DNA of 64,000 bases from assembly GCF_039536245.1 (NCBI RefSeq), contig NZ_BAAAYN010000033.1:1-64000 (forward strand). The letters run 5' to 3'. The notes under the pieces were generated by a model. The model made no database searches, had not been told where the DNA came from, and was given only the letters and a program-made list of their open reading frames with translations. Both the position numbers and the translations under genes were made by a program. Each line of letters starts with the position of its first letter. Position 1 is the stretch's first letter. Of the stretch, positions 18,480 to 27,385 are shown one piece after another. This stretch comes from Cryptosporangium minutisporangium (GTDB lineage: Bacteria; Actinomycetota; Actinomycetes; Mycobacteriales; Cryptosporangiaceae).

Positions 18480-18879
18480 ACGCTGACCGTCGAGGACCGA
18501 TGGGCGATCACGGATCTGGTCAACCGGCACGGGCATCTCACCGACGCCGGCGATCTGGACGCCTGGGGCGAACTCTTCACCGCCGACGTGGTGTACGACG
18601 TCAGCGAACTCGGATTCGGAGCGATCGAGGGACTACCGGAGGCGCGAGCGGCCGCGGTGGCGCTCGGGGACGGCAATCCGCTGGCGCACCACGTCACGAA
18701 CGTCGTCGTGGACGACGCGGGGGACGGTGCGGCCCGGGCACTGTCCAAGGGCCTCGGCGTCCGAGCCGACGGCACGGTCGGGCAGCGTCACCTACGACGA
18801 CACGGTCGTGCGTACCGAGGCGGGGTGGCGGATCTCCCGCCGGACCGTACGACCCCGGCGGAAGCCGCTCACGCCCTGA
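18480..18879 (+). pseudogene. Remnant of a SnoaL/NTF2-like domain gene
   Basis: The segment TVEDRWAITDLVNRHGHLTD, then AGDLDAWGELFTADVVYDVS, then NPLAHHVTNVVVDDAGDGAA is a standard SnoaL-like N-terminal half. After ALSKGLGVRADGT the frame shifts by one, and the expected end VTYDDTVVRTEAGWRISRRT is read in the new frame to TGA 18877-18879. No start codon or ribosome binding site remains at the 5' end; the homology begins at a CTG at 18480 next to the tetR remnant. Loss of the start plus the frameshift makes it a pseudogene. Confidence 0.75.
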
Positions 18880-18959
18880 CGCCCGGCGCGGGAGCGCACC
18901 GACGAACGGTGCGGCGCCGCGCGCCGGGCGGGCGAACTGTGCGACACGGAGCGCGCCGC

Positions 18960-18991
18960 GGGCGGGGCGGACGGTTCGGCCGCCCGCCCCG
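18960..18991 (-). terminator. GC-rich hairpin after the thiolase gene
   Basis: GGGCGG-type and CCGCCC-type arms flank ACGGTTCGG between 18960 and 18991, just beyond the thiolase stop at 18998 on the minus strand. The pairing can slip by one or two bases, so the exact stem is uncertain. Confidence 0.4.
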
Positions 18992-18997
18992 GACGAC

Positions 18998-20230
18998 TCA
19001 GCTCAGGCGCTCCAGCACCATCGCCATGCCCTGGCCCCCGCCGACGCACATCGTCTCGAGGCCGAACTGCTTGTCGTGGGTCTGCAAGTTGTTCAGCAGC
19101 GTGGTCGTGATCCGGGCGCCGGTCATGCCGAACGGGTGGCCCAGCGCGATCGCGCCGCCGCTGACGTTGAGCCGGTCCAGGTCGATGCCGAGGTCCCGGT
19201 AGGACGGGATGACCTGGGCGGCGAACGCCTCGTTGATCTCGACGAGGTCGATGTCCGAGATCGACTTACCGGCCAGCGCCAGCGCCCGCTTGGTCGCCTC
19301 GACCGGCCCGTAGCCCATGATCTCCGGCGACAGGCCGCTGACGCCGGTCGACAGGATCCGGGCCAGCGGCGTGAGGCCCAGCTCGCGAGCCTTCTTGCCG
19401 CTGACGATGATCACGGCCGCCGCGCCGTCGTTGAGCGGGCAGGCGTTGCCGGCGGTGACGGTCCCGTCCGGGCGGAACACCGGCTTGAGCGTGGAGACCT
19501 TCTCGTACGTCGTGCCCGCGCGCGGGCCGTCGTCGGTGCTCACGACCGTGCCGTCGGGCAGCGTGACCGGCGTGATCTCCCGAGCGAAGTGCCCGTTGGC
19601 GATCGCCTTCTCGGCGAGGTTCTGCGACCGCACCGCGAACTCGTCCTGCTCCTGCCGGGAAACGCCCTTGAGCTGCGCCAGGTTCTCCGCGGTGTGGCCC
19701 ATGCCGATGTAGACGTCCGGCAGCGCGCTGTTCTCGCGCGGGTCGTTCCAGGTGAACCCGCCGGCGGCCGACTCGTCGGTGCGCTTCTGCGCGTCCAGGA
19801 ACAGCGGGTTCGTGGTGCCTGGCAGACCGTCCGAGCTGCCCTTGACGAACCGGGACACGGTCTCGACGCCAGCGGAGATGAACGCCTCGCCCTCGCCGGC
19901 CTTGATCGCGTGGAACGCCATCCGCGTGCTCTGCAGGGAGGACGAGCAGTAGCGCGTCACGGTCGTGCCGGGCAGCGAGTCGTAGCCGAGCAGGATCGAC
20001 ACGACCCGGGCCATGTTGTAACCCTGCTCGCCGCCGGGCAGACCGCAGCCGAGGATCAGGTCGTCGATCGTGGTCGGGTCGAGCGCCGGCACCTTCTCGA
20101 GCGCGGCGCGGACGATCGTCGCCGCCAGGTCGTCCGGGCGGATGTCCTTCAGTGAACCTTTGACCGCGCGTCCGATCGGTGACCGCGCGGTGGCGACGAT
20201 GACGGCGTCGCGGTCGGCGAACTCAGCCAC
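18998..20230 (-). CDS. Acetyl-CoA C-acyltransferase (thiolase)
   Basis: 410 residues. It cleaves 3-ketoacyl-CoA (beta-oxidation) or condenses acetyl-CoA units, in the cytoplasm. All thiolase residues are visible: nucleophile Cys95 (TVTRYCSSSLQST), the NEAFAAQ motif, the His of GGAIALGHPFGMTGAR, and the second Cys in ETMCVGGGQGMAM near the C-terminus. Sequence style (GLPGGEQGYNMARVVSILLG) matches the FadA-type thiolases that work with acyl-CoA dehydrogenases in actinobacteria. No beta-oxidation partner lies next to it. The upstream region holds a short palindrome (20276-20289) suitable for a TetR-type fatty acid regulator. The ATG at 20230 is preceded by GGAGG. Confidence 0.95.
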   Translation of the reverse strand: MAEFADRDAVIVATARSPIGRAVKGSLKDIRPDDLAATIVRAALEKVPALDPTTIDDLILGCGLPGGEQGYNMARVVSILLGYDSLPGTTVTRYCSSSLQSTRMAFHAIKAGEGEAFISAGVETVSRFVKGSSDGLPGTTNPLFLDAQKRTDESAAGGFTWNDPRENSALPDVYIGMGHTAENLAQLKGVSRQEQDEFAVRSQNLAEKAIANGHFAREITPVTLPDGTVVSTDDGPRAGTTYEKVSTLKPVFRPDGTVTAGNACPLNDGAAAVIIVSGKKARELGLTPLARILSTGVSGLSPEIMGYGPVEATKRALALAGKSISDIDLVEINEAFAAQVIPSYRDLGIDLDRLNVSGGAIALGHPFGMTGARITTTLLNNLQTHDKQFGLETMCVGGGQGMAMVLERLS

Positions 20231-20275
20231 GGTGTCCTCCCAGGCCTTGTGACGGTGTTGTTACCGGCCACGTTA

Positions 20276-20289
20276 CCGCTCAGTAGCGG
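20276..20289. promoter_or_regulatory. Candidate operator upstream of the thiolase gene
   Basis: The palindrome CCGCT-CAGT-AGCGG lies 46 bases upstream of the thiolase start inside TTACCGCTCAGTAGCGG, the general shape of TetR-family operators at acyl-CoA genes. It is short and could be chance. Confidence 0.3.
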
Positions 20290-20353
20290 GCCGGGATCGG
20301 ACGTCGAGGGCATGTGATGCGTAACACCGTTAGGTTTTTGGGTGGTGCGGTGT

Positions 20354-21124
20354 TCAGCGTGGCGCCGATGTCGTGCGGGAGGCCTCGTAGACGAGCGGGT
20401 ACAGCGCGAGCGCCCAGAGCTGGTAGCCGTCCGCCGACGGGTGGTACCCGTCCGCCGACAAGGTCCCGGCGTCCGCGCGGAACACACCACCCGTCCGGCC
20501 GGCCAGATCGACGACGCCTGCTCCGGCGCCCGACGCCGCCTGCGCCGACGCGGCCGCGACCCGACGGCCGGACCAGGCCATGATCTCCCGCAACGGCTGC
20601 CCGAAGTTCCGGGCCGCGCCCAGGTCCGGGCAGGTGCCGACGACCACGGCCGACCCGGCGGTGACCAGCCGGCGCACGGTCGCGGTCAGCTCCGCCTCGA
20701 CGACGTCCAGCGGCGTGAACGCGATCGCGTCCTCGCCACCGATCAGGATGACCGCGACGTCCGGGACGCCGTGCACCAGGACGCGCGCGACCTGAGCGTC
20801 CAGATCCGCGGCGCGGGAGCCGGCCACCGCGGCCGAGGACAGGTGCACCCGTCGTCCGGTGGAGGCCAGCAGTTCGGCCAGGCGTCCGCCGACCGTCTCG
20901 CCGGTCACCGTGACACCGAGCCCGGCTGCGGTCGAGTCACCGAGCAGGACCAGCCGCAGCGGCCGCCCTGCCCCGAAGACCCCGGATCCGGGAGGGGCCA
21001 GGTCGGCCGAGAGGTACCGCCGCCGACGTGCCAGCAGCCCTTCGACGGCCAGCACGGAGACGGCGGCGCCGGCCGCGGTCGCCGCTGCGGTGGCCGCGCC
21101 GGCCGCGATCGTGCTCAGCTTCAT
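20354..21124 (-). CDS. SGNH/GDSL-type hydrolase with altered block III
   Basis: 256 residues from the ATG at 21124, which has the better spacing to GGAGGAGG; a second ATG lies directly before it at 21127. An N-terminal hydrophobic segment (about 5-27) is an anchor or signal. Block I is LVLLGDSTAAGLG (Ser64), block II Gly lies in AVAGSRAADL, and block V is SADGYHPSADGY (Asp225, His228). Block III, normally G-x-N-D with Asn in the oxyanion hole, reads LIGGEDAI with Glu131 in place of Asn. Family members hydrolyse esters, lipids or acetyl groups. It is a tandem paralogue of 21363-22400, which keeps Asn. Both probably act at the outer face of the membrane. Confidence 0.87.
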   Translation of the reverse strand: MKLSTIAAGAATAAATAAGAAVSVLAVEGLLARRRRYLSADLAPPGSGVFGAGRPLRLVLLGDSTAAGLGVTVTGETVGGRLAELLASTGRRVHLSSAAVAGSRAADLDAQVARVLVHGVPDVAVILIGGEDAIAFTPLDVVEAELTATVRRLVTAGSAVVVGTCPDLGAARNFGQPLREIMAWSGRRVAAASAQAASGAGAGVVDLAGRTGGVFRADAGTLSADGYHPSADGYQLWALALYPLVYEASRTTSAPR

Positions 21125-21318
21125 CATCGCCTCCTCCACGTGTGGGCGGCCCGCTGAGAACGACGCTGACAGCCGCGCCACACGACTTGAGTATGACCAA
21201 TACGAGGCGTCGAGTGGCGCGGATGTCAGCCCCGCTCTCAGCGGGCTCCGGGTCGGAACTACAGGGCGGTGTCTACCCGTCGGCTACCAGATGGGGCATA
21301 CACCGTCCGGATGCCGCC

Positions 21319-21351
21319 GAAACGGGCGTGTACGGCGCCCACGCCCGTTTC
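21319..21351 (-). terminator. Perfect 12-bp hairpin between the two SGNH genes
   Basis: GAAACGGGCGTG (21319-21330) and CACGCCCGTTTC (21340-21351) pair perfectly around a 9-base loop, just after the stop of the upstream minus-strand SGNH gene. On the minus strand the stem ends in TTTC. It suggests the two paralogues are separate transcripts or that read-through is limited. Confidence 0.7.
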
Positions 21352-21362
21352 GACGCACGTGC

Positions 21363-22400
21363 TCAGCTCGTCCCGAGCCCGGCGATCTCCGGCGGCTTCC
21401 CGACCGTCGGCGCGCCGCCGAACAGCCGGATGCGGTGCCGCAGCTCGACCCACCGTCCCCACGGGCCGCGTTCCCGACCCCCGACCTCGGCGGGCGCGAC
21501 CTCGGTACCGGCCGCCTCCGCCGCCGCGACCGCGGCGTCGACCAGCGAACGGACACCCTCGCCGCGCTCCGGGCAGGGCTCCTCGGTCGCCGCCGGGCCG
21601 ATGCCGAGCGCAGCTGCCGCGGACGGCAGCATGGCGTCGACCGCGCGGCCGTATCCGGCCGCCGACGGGTGGAACCGGTCCGGCGAGAACATCTCCACCG
21701 GATTGGCGGCGAACTCCGCGCCGAGCAGGTCGCCGAGCGAGACCGTACGGCCACCGGCCTCGACCGTCGCGACGGTCTGCGCCGCCGCGAGGTCACGGCT
21801 CCAACGTCGGACGATGTATCGCAGCGGCTGCGGGATCGGCCGGATCGTCCCGAGGTCCGGGCAGGTACCCACCACCACCTCGGTGCCGGCGTCCACCAGC
21901 CGGCGGACCGCCCGCTTGAGCTGCACCACCGCGACCGACGGCCGGGTCTTGTGCGTGACGTCGTTGCCGCCGATGAAGATCAGCGCCAGGTCCGGCCGGT
22001 GTGCCTGCCCGAGGACGATGTCGACCTGGGCGGCGAGGTCGACGCTGCGGGCACCGATCACCGCCGCGGAGACCACGTCTACCGGCCGGTCGGCGAGCCG
22101 GGCCAGGCTGGTGCCGAACAGCGCACCGGGCGTCTGGGCCACGGTCTCGACGCCGTAGCCGACCATGCTCGAGTCACCGAGCAGGGCCAAGCGCACCGGA
22201 GCGGCGTCGTCGATACCCGACGGGGGAAGGTAGCGGCCGTCCGCGGGCGGCGGCCCGACCTCCAGCGGCTGGATCGCACGGCGGGCCAGGTTCGCCTGGC
22301 CGAGCAGTAGTCCGTAGAACGCGGCGCTGAGTAGCCCGAGGCCACCCCCACAAGCTGCGCCGATCGCGACGTGCTTCGTGTGAAGTACTCGACCGTCCAC
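21363..22400 (-). CDS. SGNH/GDSL-type hydrolase
   Basis: 345 residues. The GTG at 22400 is preceded by GCAGGAGGTGA with good spacing. An N-terminal hydrophobic segment (about 11-33) is a signal anchor. Catalytic blocks are complete: LALLGDSSMVGYG (Ser77), AAVIGARSVDL, FIGGNDVTH (Asn146) and SPDRFHPSAAGYG for the Asp/His pair. An Ala/Glu-rich extension of about 75 residues follows the hydrolase domain. Likely an extracytoplasmic esterase or lipase; the substrate is unknown. A shorter paralogue follows at 20354-21124 with the same spacing of motifs (CPDLG, HPSA-GY), so the pair arose by tandem duplication. Confidence 0.9.
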   Translation of the reverse strand: MDGRVLHTKHVAIGAACGGGLGLLSAAFYGLLLGQANLARRAIQPLEVGPPPADGRYLPPSGIDDAAPVRLALLGDSSMVGYGVETVAQTPGALFGTSLARLADRPVDVVSAAVIGARSVDLAAQVDIVLGQAHRPDLALIFIGGNDVTHKTRPSVAVVQLKRAVRRLVDAGTEVVVGTCPDLGTIRPIPQPLRYIVRRWSRDLAAAQTVATVEAGGRTVSLGDLLGAEFAANPVEMFSPDRFHPSAAGYGRAVDAMLPSAAAALGIGPAATEEPCPERGEGVRSLVDAAVAAAEAAGTEVAPAEVGGRERGPWGRWVELRHRIRLFGGAPTVGKPPEIAGLGTS

Positions 22401-22653
22401 CGTGTCACCTCCTGCTCACGCCGTGTGACCGAGGCCACTGCTGGCTCGCGCCGCGGTGCGACGGATCGTCGCGGCGCGAACGCTGCGACGCCCCGGAGCA
22501 TCCACGGCGCTGATTTCAAAGTTAGCTCGGCGTCGGTTATGTCACGGTGACTAAGTCGGTGACCGGTCAGTTGCAAAGTCGGGACTCTCGGCGTTTGCAC
22601 CCGCTCCCGGCACACCCGGATACTTCCCGCACACACCTGGACGGGGAGCCGCT

Positions 22654-25227
22654 GTGCGCCGAGCCTTCGTACTGGTGGCCCTGACGCTGGCGTCCGCCGC
22701 GACGTCGGTTCTGCTCGCGGTCGCGGTCAACGTGGCCACCGGCGGCGAGCTGCCCGGTCGGCTGGCCCCGTTGGAGCCGTTCGCCTGGCCGGCCGTCGCG
22801 GTCGCCGCGCTGGTCACCGCCGTGCTCGCGTACTGGCAGCAGCGACCGGTCGCCGAGCCCAGCACCGCCGTGACCCAGCCCGCGTCGCCACCGGACTCCG
22901 CTACCCCGCCGCACCACCGCCCGGCCGAGCTGCCCGCGATGCCTGCGCTGTTCACCGGGCGCGCCGACGAGCTCGACCGGATCCTCGCCGCGGTGGAGGA
23001 CGGTGCGCCGGTGATCGCGGTCTCCGGCCCGGCCGGCGTCGGTAAGTCGGCGCTCGCGCTGCACGTGGCGCACCGGATCAGCGACCGGTACCCGGACGGG
23101 GCGCTCTTCGTCCGTCTCCGCGGAGCCAGTTCGGAACCGGCCGAACCGGGTGACGTCCTGGGTCGATTACTGCGCAGCCTCCCGGACACCCCCGGCGCCG
23201 ACGACGGGGAGCTCCGCGGCGACACCGAGACGTTGGCCGCCCGGTTCCGCACCCGGATCGCCGGTCGTCAGTTCCTGATCGTGCTGGACGACGCGCGCAG
23301 TGCGGCCCAGGTCCGCCCGCTCCTGCCCGGGACGCCCGGCTCGCTGGTGCTGGTGACCAGCCGGCCGGTCCTGGCCGAGCTGGCCGCTGCGACGCTCGTC
23401 CGGCTCGGAGTTTTCTCGGCCACGGAAGCCAGGGAATTGCTGGCCCGGGTGGCCGGTGCGAACCGGGTGAACGCCGACCCCCAGGCCACCGCAGCCGTGC
23501 TCAGGGCCTGCGGCAACCTGCCCCTGGCGGTCGGTATCGCCGGGAGCCGCTTGCGTGCCCGCCCGTCCTGGACGATGGCGACGCTGGCCGAACGGCTCGC
23601 CGACGAGGGGCGCCGCCTGGACGAGCTGAGCACCGGCCACGACGCGGTCCGGGCCAGCGTCGGCGCGACCTACACCGAGCTCGACGAGCACCACCAGCGT
23701 GTGTTCCGCCGCCTCGGTGCGCACCCCGGCACCGATTTCGACACCGCGGCGGCCGCGGCGCTCGCCGACCTGCTGCCCGCCGGAGCGGAGCCCACGCTCG
23801 ACCGGCTGGTCGAACGTCAGCTGGTCGAGGTGGTGACGTCCGACCGCTACCGCCTGCACGACCTGTTGCGGCTCTACGCGGCCGAGCAGCTCGGGGCGGC
23901 TCAAGGGCGTCCGTTGGGCCCGGAGGGCCTGGCCGCGCTCCGGCGACTGGCGCGGCACTACACGCAGCGGGCCGCACCCGCTCCGCCCGGGCCGCCGGAG
24001 CCCGAGCCGGGGTATCCGGAGGGCCTCGACGAGCGACGCGCGTTCGTCGACGCCGAGCGGGAGAACATCGTCGCCACGGTCACCGCCGCCGTTGCGGCCG
24101 GCGAGCACCTGCGAAGCGTGGCCCCCGATGCGTCGGCCGACGGCGTCGAAACCGTCCCGGCGAGCGAGCTGTTCGACGCCGCCTGGGAGCTCGCCGCCGC
24201 GGTCGAACCGCACTTCGCCCACTACCCGTTCCACGCCGACGGCCGCCGGCTCTGGACCGCCGGGCTGGCCGCCGCCACCGCGGTCGGGCAGCCCGACTGC
24301 ATCGCCAGGGCCGAGTACGCGCTGGCCAGGGCTACCCAGTACAGCGGCGACATCCGGCGCGGGCTGGCGCACGCCCGGCACTCGCTGGAGTGGTGGGAGC
24401 GCACCGAAGACCTGCCGAACACCGCTGCCGCGCATCGTCGCCTGGCCAGCGCGCTGCACGGCGCCGGTCGGCTCGCCGAGGCCGAGGAGCACTACGCACG
24501 AACCCTCCAGCTGTGCCTCGAGGCCACCCCGGAGGTGTGGTCGGCCGGCGAAGCGGCGGGCCTCCGCGCCAGCGCACTGCGTGGCCTCGGCAGCCTGCAA
24601 CTCGCCCGGGGCGAGGTCGACGCCGCGGTCCGGACCCTGCAGCGTGCCGTCGACGCCCGCCGCGACGCCGGTGACGACGCCGGGCTGGCGCGCGCCCGCA
24701 CGTCGCTGGCGCGTGCACATCGCAAAGCCGGCCGCACCGAGGTGGCCCGCGAGTTGGTGGCCCCGCAGGTGCCGGTGTTCCGGCGGCTCGGCGACGCGAT
24801 GTGGGAGGTCACCGCGCTCCGCGAGCTGGGCAGGCTGGAGCTGACCGACGGCCGGTTGGCCGAGGCTGCCGGGTGGCTGGAGTCGGCCCGGGCGGTAGCC
24901 GAGCGCAGCCGGAACCACACCGGCGCCGGCATCACGCTCGTTGCGCTCGCCGAGGTCGACGTGGCGGCCGGGCGTCCGGCTGCGGCCGTCGATCGATTCC
25001 GCGAGGCGATCGCCGGGTTCCGGGCCGTCGATGCCCACGTGCGGGAAGGTTTGGCGCTGCTCCGGCTGGCGCTGCTGCTCGCGTACCACGGTGCGCACGC
25101 GGAGGCCGACGCCGCCGTGGCCCGCGCCGAGGAGCTGCTCGCCGACACCGACCTGGCGGAGGCGGGGGAGATGCTCGAGCGGGTCCGGCAGCTCCGCGGA
25201 GCGACCCGCTCCGACCTGGGCGGGTAG
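22654..25227 (+). CDS. Membrane-anchored STAND (NB-ARC) NTPase with TPR repeats
   Basis: 857 residues. Two hydrophobic helices (about 5-25 and 44-60) precede an NB-ARC NTPase: Walker A GPAGVGKS at 125-132, Walker B FLIVLDD at 207-213, VTSR near 234-237, GNLPLAV at 287-293, and a winged-helix segment with YRLHDLLRLYA. The C-terminal half (about 450-850) is Ala/Leu/Arg helical repeats of TPR type, with recurring LA-A-E-AE-Y/A patterns. In AfsR-type regulators this core follows a DNA-binding SARP domain; here no DNA-binding, caspase, TIR or other effector is seen, only the membrane anchor. It could be a membrane-tethered signal integrator. It is divergent from the SGNH pair and lies 66 bases upstream of cbs. 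Confidence 0.85.
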   Translation: MRRAFVLVALTLASAATSVLLAVAVNVATGGELPGRLAPLEPFAWPAVAVAALVTAVLAYWQQRPVAEPSTAVTQPASPPDSATPPHHRPAELPAMPALFTGRADELDRILAAVEDGAPVIAVSGPAGVGKSALALHVAHRISDRYPDGALFVRLRGASSEPAEPGDVLGRLLRSLPDTPGADDGELRGDTETLAARFRTRIAGRQFLIVLDDARSAAQVRPLLPGTPGSLVLVTSRPVLAELAAATLVRLGVFSATEARELLARVAGANRVNADPQATAAVLRACGNLPLAVGIAGSRLRARPSWTMATLAERLADEGRRLDELSTGHDAVRASVGATYTELDEHHQRVFRRLGAHPGTDFDTAAAAALADLLPAGAEPTLDRLVERQLVEVVTSDRYRLHDLLRLYAAEQLGAAQGRPLGPEGLAALRRLARHYTQRAAPAPPGPPEPEPGYPEGLDERRAFVDAERENIVATVTAAVAAGEHLRSVAPDASADGVETVPASELFDAAWELAAAVEPHFAHYPFHADGRRLWTAGLAAATAVGQPDCIARAEYALARATQYSGDIRRGLAHARHSLEWWERTEDLPNTAAAHRRLASALHGAGRLAEAEEHYARTLQLCLEATPEVWSAGEAAGLRASALRGLGSLQLARGEVDAAVRTLQRAVDARRDAGDDAGLARARTSLARAHRKAGRTEVARELVAPQVPVFRRLGDAMWEVTALRELGRLELTDGRLAEAAGWLESARAVAERSRNHTGAGITLVALAEVDVAAGRPAAAVDRFREAIAGFRAVDAHVREGLALLRLALLLAYHGAHAEADAAVARAEELLADTDLAEAGEMLERVRQLRGATRSDLGG

Positions 25228-25293
25228 CTCTCGGAGGACGCGACTAGGCTCGATTCAGCAGAGTGACTGGCCCGTCCAGAAAGAGCTGACGCC

Positions 25294-26679
25294 GTGCGGT
25301 ACTTCGAGTCTGTGGTCGACCTGATCGGCGGCACGCCGCTGGTCAAACTCCGTTCCCTCGCGGAGGGGGTGCCGGGCACGGTCCTGGCCAAGATCGAGTA
25401 CCTCAACCCGGGTGGCTCGGTGAAGGACCGCATCGCGGTGCGGATGATCGAGGCGGCCGAGAAGTCCGGCGAACTCCGGCCCGGCGGCACGATCGTGGAG
25501 CCCACCAGCGGAAACACCGGCGTCGGGCTGGCCATCGTGGCGCAGACCAAGGGCTACAAGTGCATCTTCGTCTGCCCGGACAAGGTCAGCGAGGACAAGC
25601 GGAACGTGCTCCGCGCGTACGGTGCCGAGGTCGTGGTCTGCCCGACCGCGGTCGCGCCGGAGCACCCCGACTCGTACTACAGCGTCTCCGACCGGCTGGT
25701 CCGGGAGATCGACGGCGCGTGGAAGCCCGACCAGTACTCGAACCCCGAGGGTCCGGCGAGCCACTACGCGACGACCGGCCCGGAGATCTGGGCCGACACC
25801 GACGGCCGGGTCACGCACTTCGTCACCGGCATCGGTACCGGCGGGACGATCACCGGCACCGGCCGGTACCTCAAGGAGAAAGCCGCCGAGGCCGGACGCA
25901 CCGTGAAGATCGTCGGCGTGGACCCGGAGGGCTCGGTCTACTCCGGGGGCACCGGACGGCCGTACCTGGTCGAGGGCGTCGGGGAGGACTTCTGGCCGAG
26001 TGCCTACGACCCGTCGGTGACCGATGAGGTCGTGGCGGTCTCCGACGCCGAGTCGTTCCTGCTCACCCGGCGCCTGGCCCGGGAAGAGGGCCTGCTGGTC
26101 GGCGGCTCGTGCGGGATGGCGGTCGCCGGTGCGTTGAAGGTGGCTCGCGAGGCCGGACCGGACGCCGTCGTCGTCGTGCTGCTGCCGGACGGGGGCCGCG
26201 GTTACCTCTCGAAGATCTTCAACGACGAGTGGATGGCCGGCTACGGCTTCCTCAACCTGGCCGACCGCATTCCCGGCGGCATCACCGTCGGGGAGGTGCT
26301 GCGCGCCAAGAACGACGGCATTCCGCAGCTCGTCCACACCCATCCGAACGAGACCGTGCGCACGGCGATCGACATCCTCCGCGAGTACCACGTCTCGCAG
26401 ATGCCGGTCGTCCGCGCGGAGCCTCCGGTGATGGCGGCCGAGATCGCCGGGTCGATCAGCGAGGCGGCGCTGCTCGACGCGTTGTTCGAGCGGCGCGCGT
26501 TGATGAGCGACTCGGTCGAGCAGCACATGGCCTCGCCGCTGCCTGCCGTCGGCTCCGGCGAGTCGGTGGACGCCGCGATGAAGGCGGTCGAGGCCTCCGA
26601 CGCCGCCGTGGTCCTCGACGACGGCAAGCCGATCGGCATCCTCACCCGCCAAGACCTGCTCTTCTACCTCGCTCAATAA
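25294..26679 (+). CDS. cbs: Cystathionine beta-synthase
   Basis: 461 residues. A PLP enzyme that condenses serine and homocysteine to cystathionine (reverse transsulfuration). PLP Lys44 lies in NPGGSVKDR; TSGNTG at 71-76 binds the cofactor; the glycine loop GIGTGGTITGTGRYL is present; SCGMAVAGAL follows. Two C-terminal CBS domains (about 330-460: VRTAIDILREYHVSQMPVV, then VDAAMKAVEASDAAVVLDDG) match the two-domain CBS enzymes and set it apart from cysteine synthase. No heme-binding N-terminal extension is present, as usual in bacteria. The GTG start at 25294 is 66 bases after the STAND gene. The downstream Crp gene is convergent, with only 25 bases between the stops. Confidence 0.95.
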   Translation: MRYFESVVDLIGGTPLVKLRSLAEGVPGTVLAKIEYLNPGGSVKDRIAVRMIEAAEKSGELRPGGTIVEPTSGNTGVGLAIVAQTKGYKCIFVCPDKVSEDKRNVLRAYGAEVVVCPTAVAPEHPDSYYSVSDRLVREIDGAWKPDQYSNPEGPASHYATTGPEIWADTDGRVTHFVTGIGTGGTITGTGRYLKEKAAEAGRTVKIVGVDPEGSVYSGGTGRPYLVEGVGEDFWPSAYDPSVTDEVVAVSDAESFLLTRRLAREEGLLVGGSCGMAVAGALKVAREAGPDAVVVVLLPDGGRGYLSKIFNDEWMAGYGFLNLADRIPGGITVGEVLRAKNDGIPQLVHTHPNETVRTAIDILREYHVSQMPVVRAEPPVMAAEIAGSISEAALLDALFERRALMSDSVEQHMASPLPAVGSGESVDAAMKAVEASDAAVVLDDGKPIGILTRQDLLFYLAQ

Positions 26680-26704
26680 CGCACGGCGGGCGCCGCGCGC
26701 TCGG

Positions 26705-27385
26705 TCAGAAGTCGAGTGCGCGGGCCCGGAGGGCGGGCAGGTCGTGGATCACGACCGTGCGGCGGCTGGTGCGGAGTGTGCCGTCGGCGCGGAGCGTCCC
26801 GAGCGCCTTCGCGACCGCCTCCCGGGAGGAGCCGATCCACCCGGCCAGCTCGTCCTGGGAGAGCGGTAACCCGATCCGCATCCCCTCCTCGGTGGGCTGA
26901 CCGAACCGGTCCGCGAGCTCCACCAGCCGGGCGGCGACCCGGCCGAGCGTGTCGTGCGCGCCGAACTCGATCCGCTTGCGGTCGGCGTCCCGGAGCCGCT
27001 CGGCGAGCGTCTGGGCGAGCAGCAGCGCGACCCGCCCGTGCGCCCGCAGGTACTCCTGGAACGCGCCGAGCGGCAGCACCAGCGCGGTCACCGGCTCCAG
27101 CGCCTCGACGGTGGCCGATCGCGGCCGCTGGTCGATCGCCGCCAGCTCGCCGATCAGCGAACCCGGCCCGCGGACGGCCAGCATCACCTCGGTGCCGCCG
27201 CCGGTGCTCGAGTACGCCTTCACCCGGCCGCTCACCAGTACCAGCACCGAGTCCGACTCGTCCGCCTCGCCGAAGAGCACCTCACCGCGCTGCCACGAGC
27301 GGGGGCGCGCCAGCGTGAGGTAGTCGGCGGCTTCCTCGGCCTTGAGCAGGCCCCAGAACTCCGTGGCCGGCGGTTCGACGATCAC
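26705..27385 (-). CDS. Crp/Fnr family transcriptional regulator (probable cAMP receptor)
   Basis: 226 residues. The N-terminal cyclic-nucleotide domain (about 25-140) has the phosphate-binding cassette GELAAIDQRPRSATVEA with the Glu, Arg and Ser/Thr that contact cAMP. A long dimer helix and a C-terminal HTH (LSQDELAGWIGSSREAVAKAL, about 172-192) follow. There are no cysteines for an Fnr-type iron-sulfur cluster. The start overlaps the stop of the upstream adenylate cyclase by 4 bases (27382-27385), so receptor and second-messenger enzyme are translated together. This strongly suggests a local cAMP circuit. It resembles mycobacterial Crp in layout. No clear consensus Crp site (TGTGA-N6-TCACA) was found in the flanking promoters. 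Confidence 0.93.
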   Translation of the reverse strand: MIVEPPATEFWGLLKAEEAADYLTLARPRSWQRGEVLFGEADESDSVLVLVSGRVKAYSSTGGGTEVMLAVRGPGSLIGELAAIDQRPRSATVEALEPVTALVLPLGAFQEYLRAHGRVALLLAQTLAERLRDADRKRIEFGAHDTLGRVAARLVELADRFGQPTEEGMRIGLPLSQDELAGWIGSSREAVAKALGTLRADGTLRTSRRTVVIHDLPALRARALDF

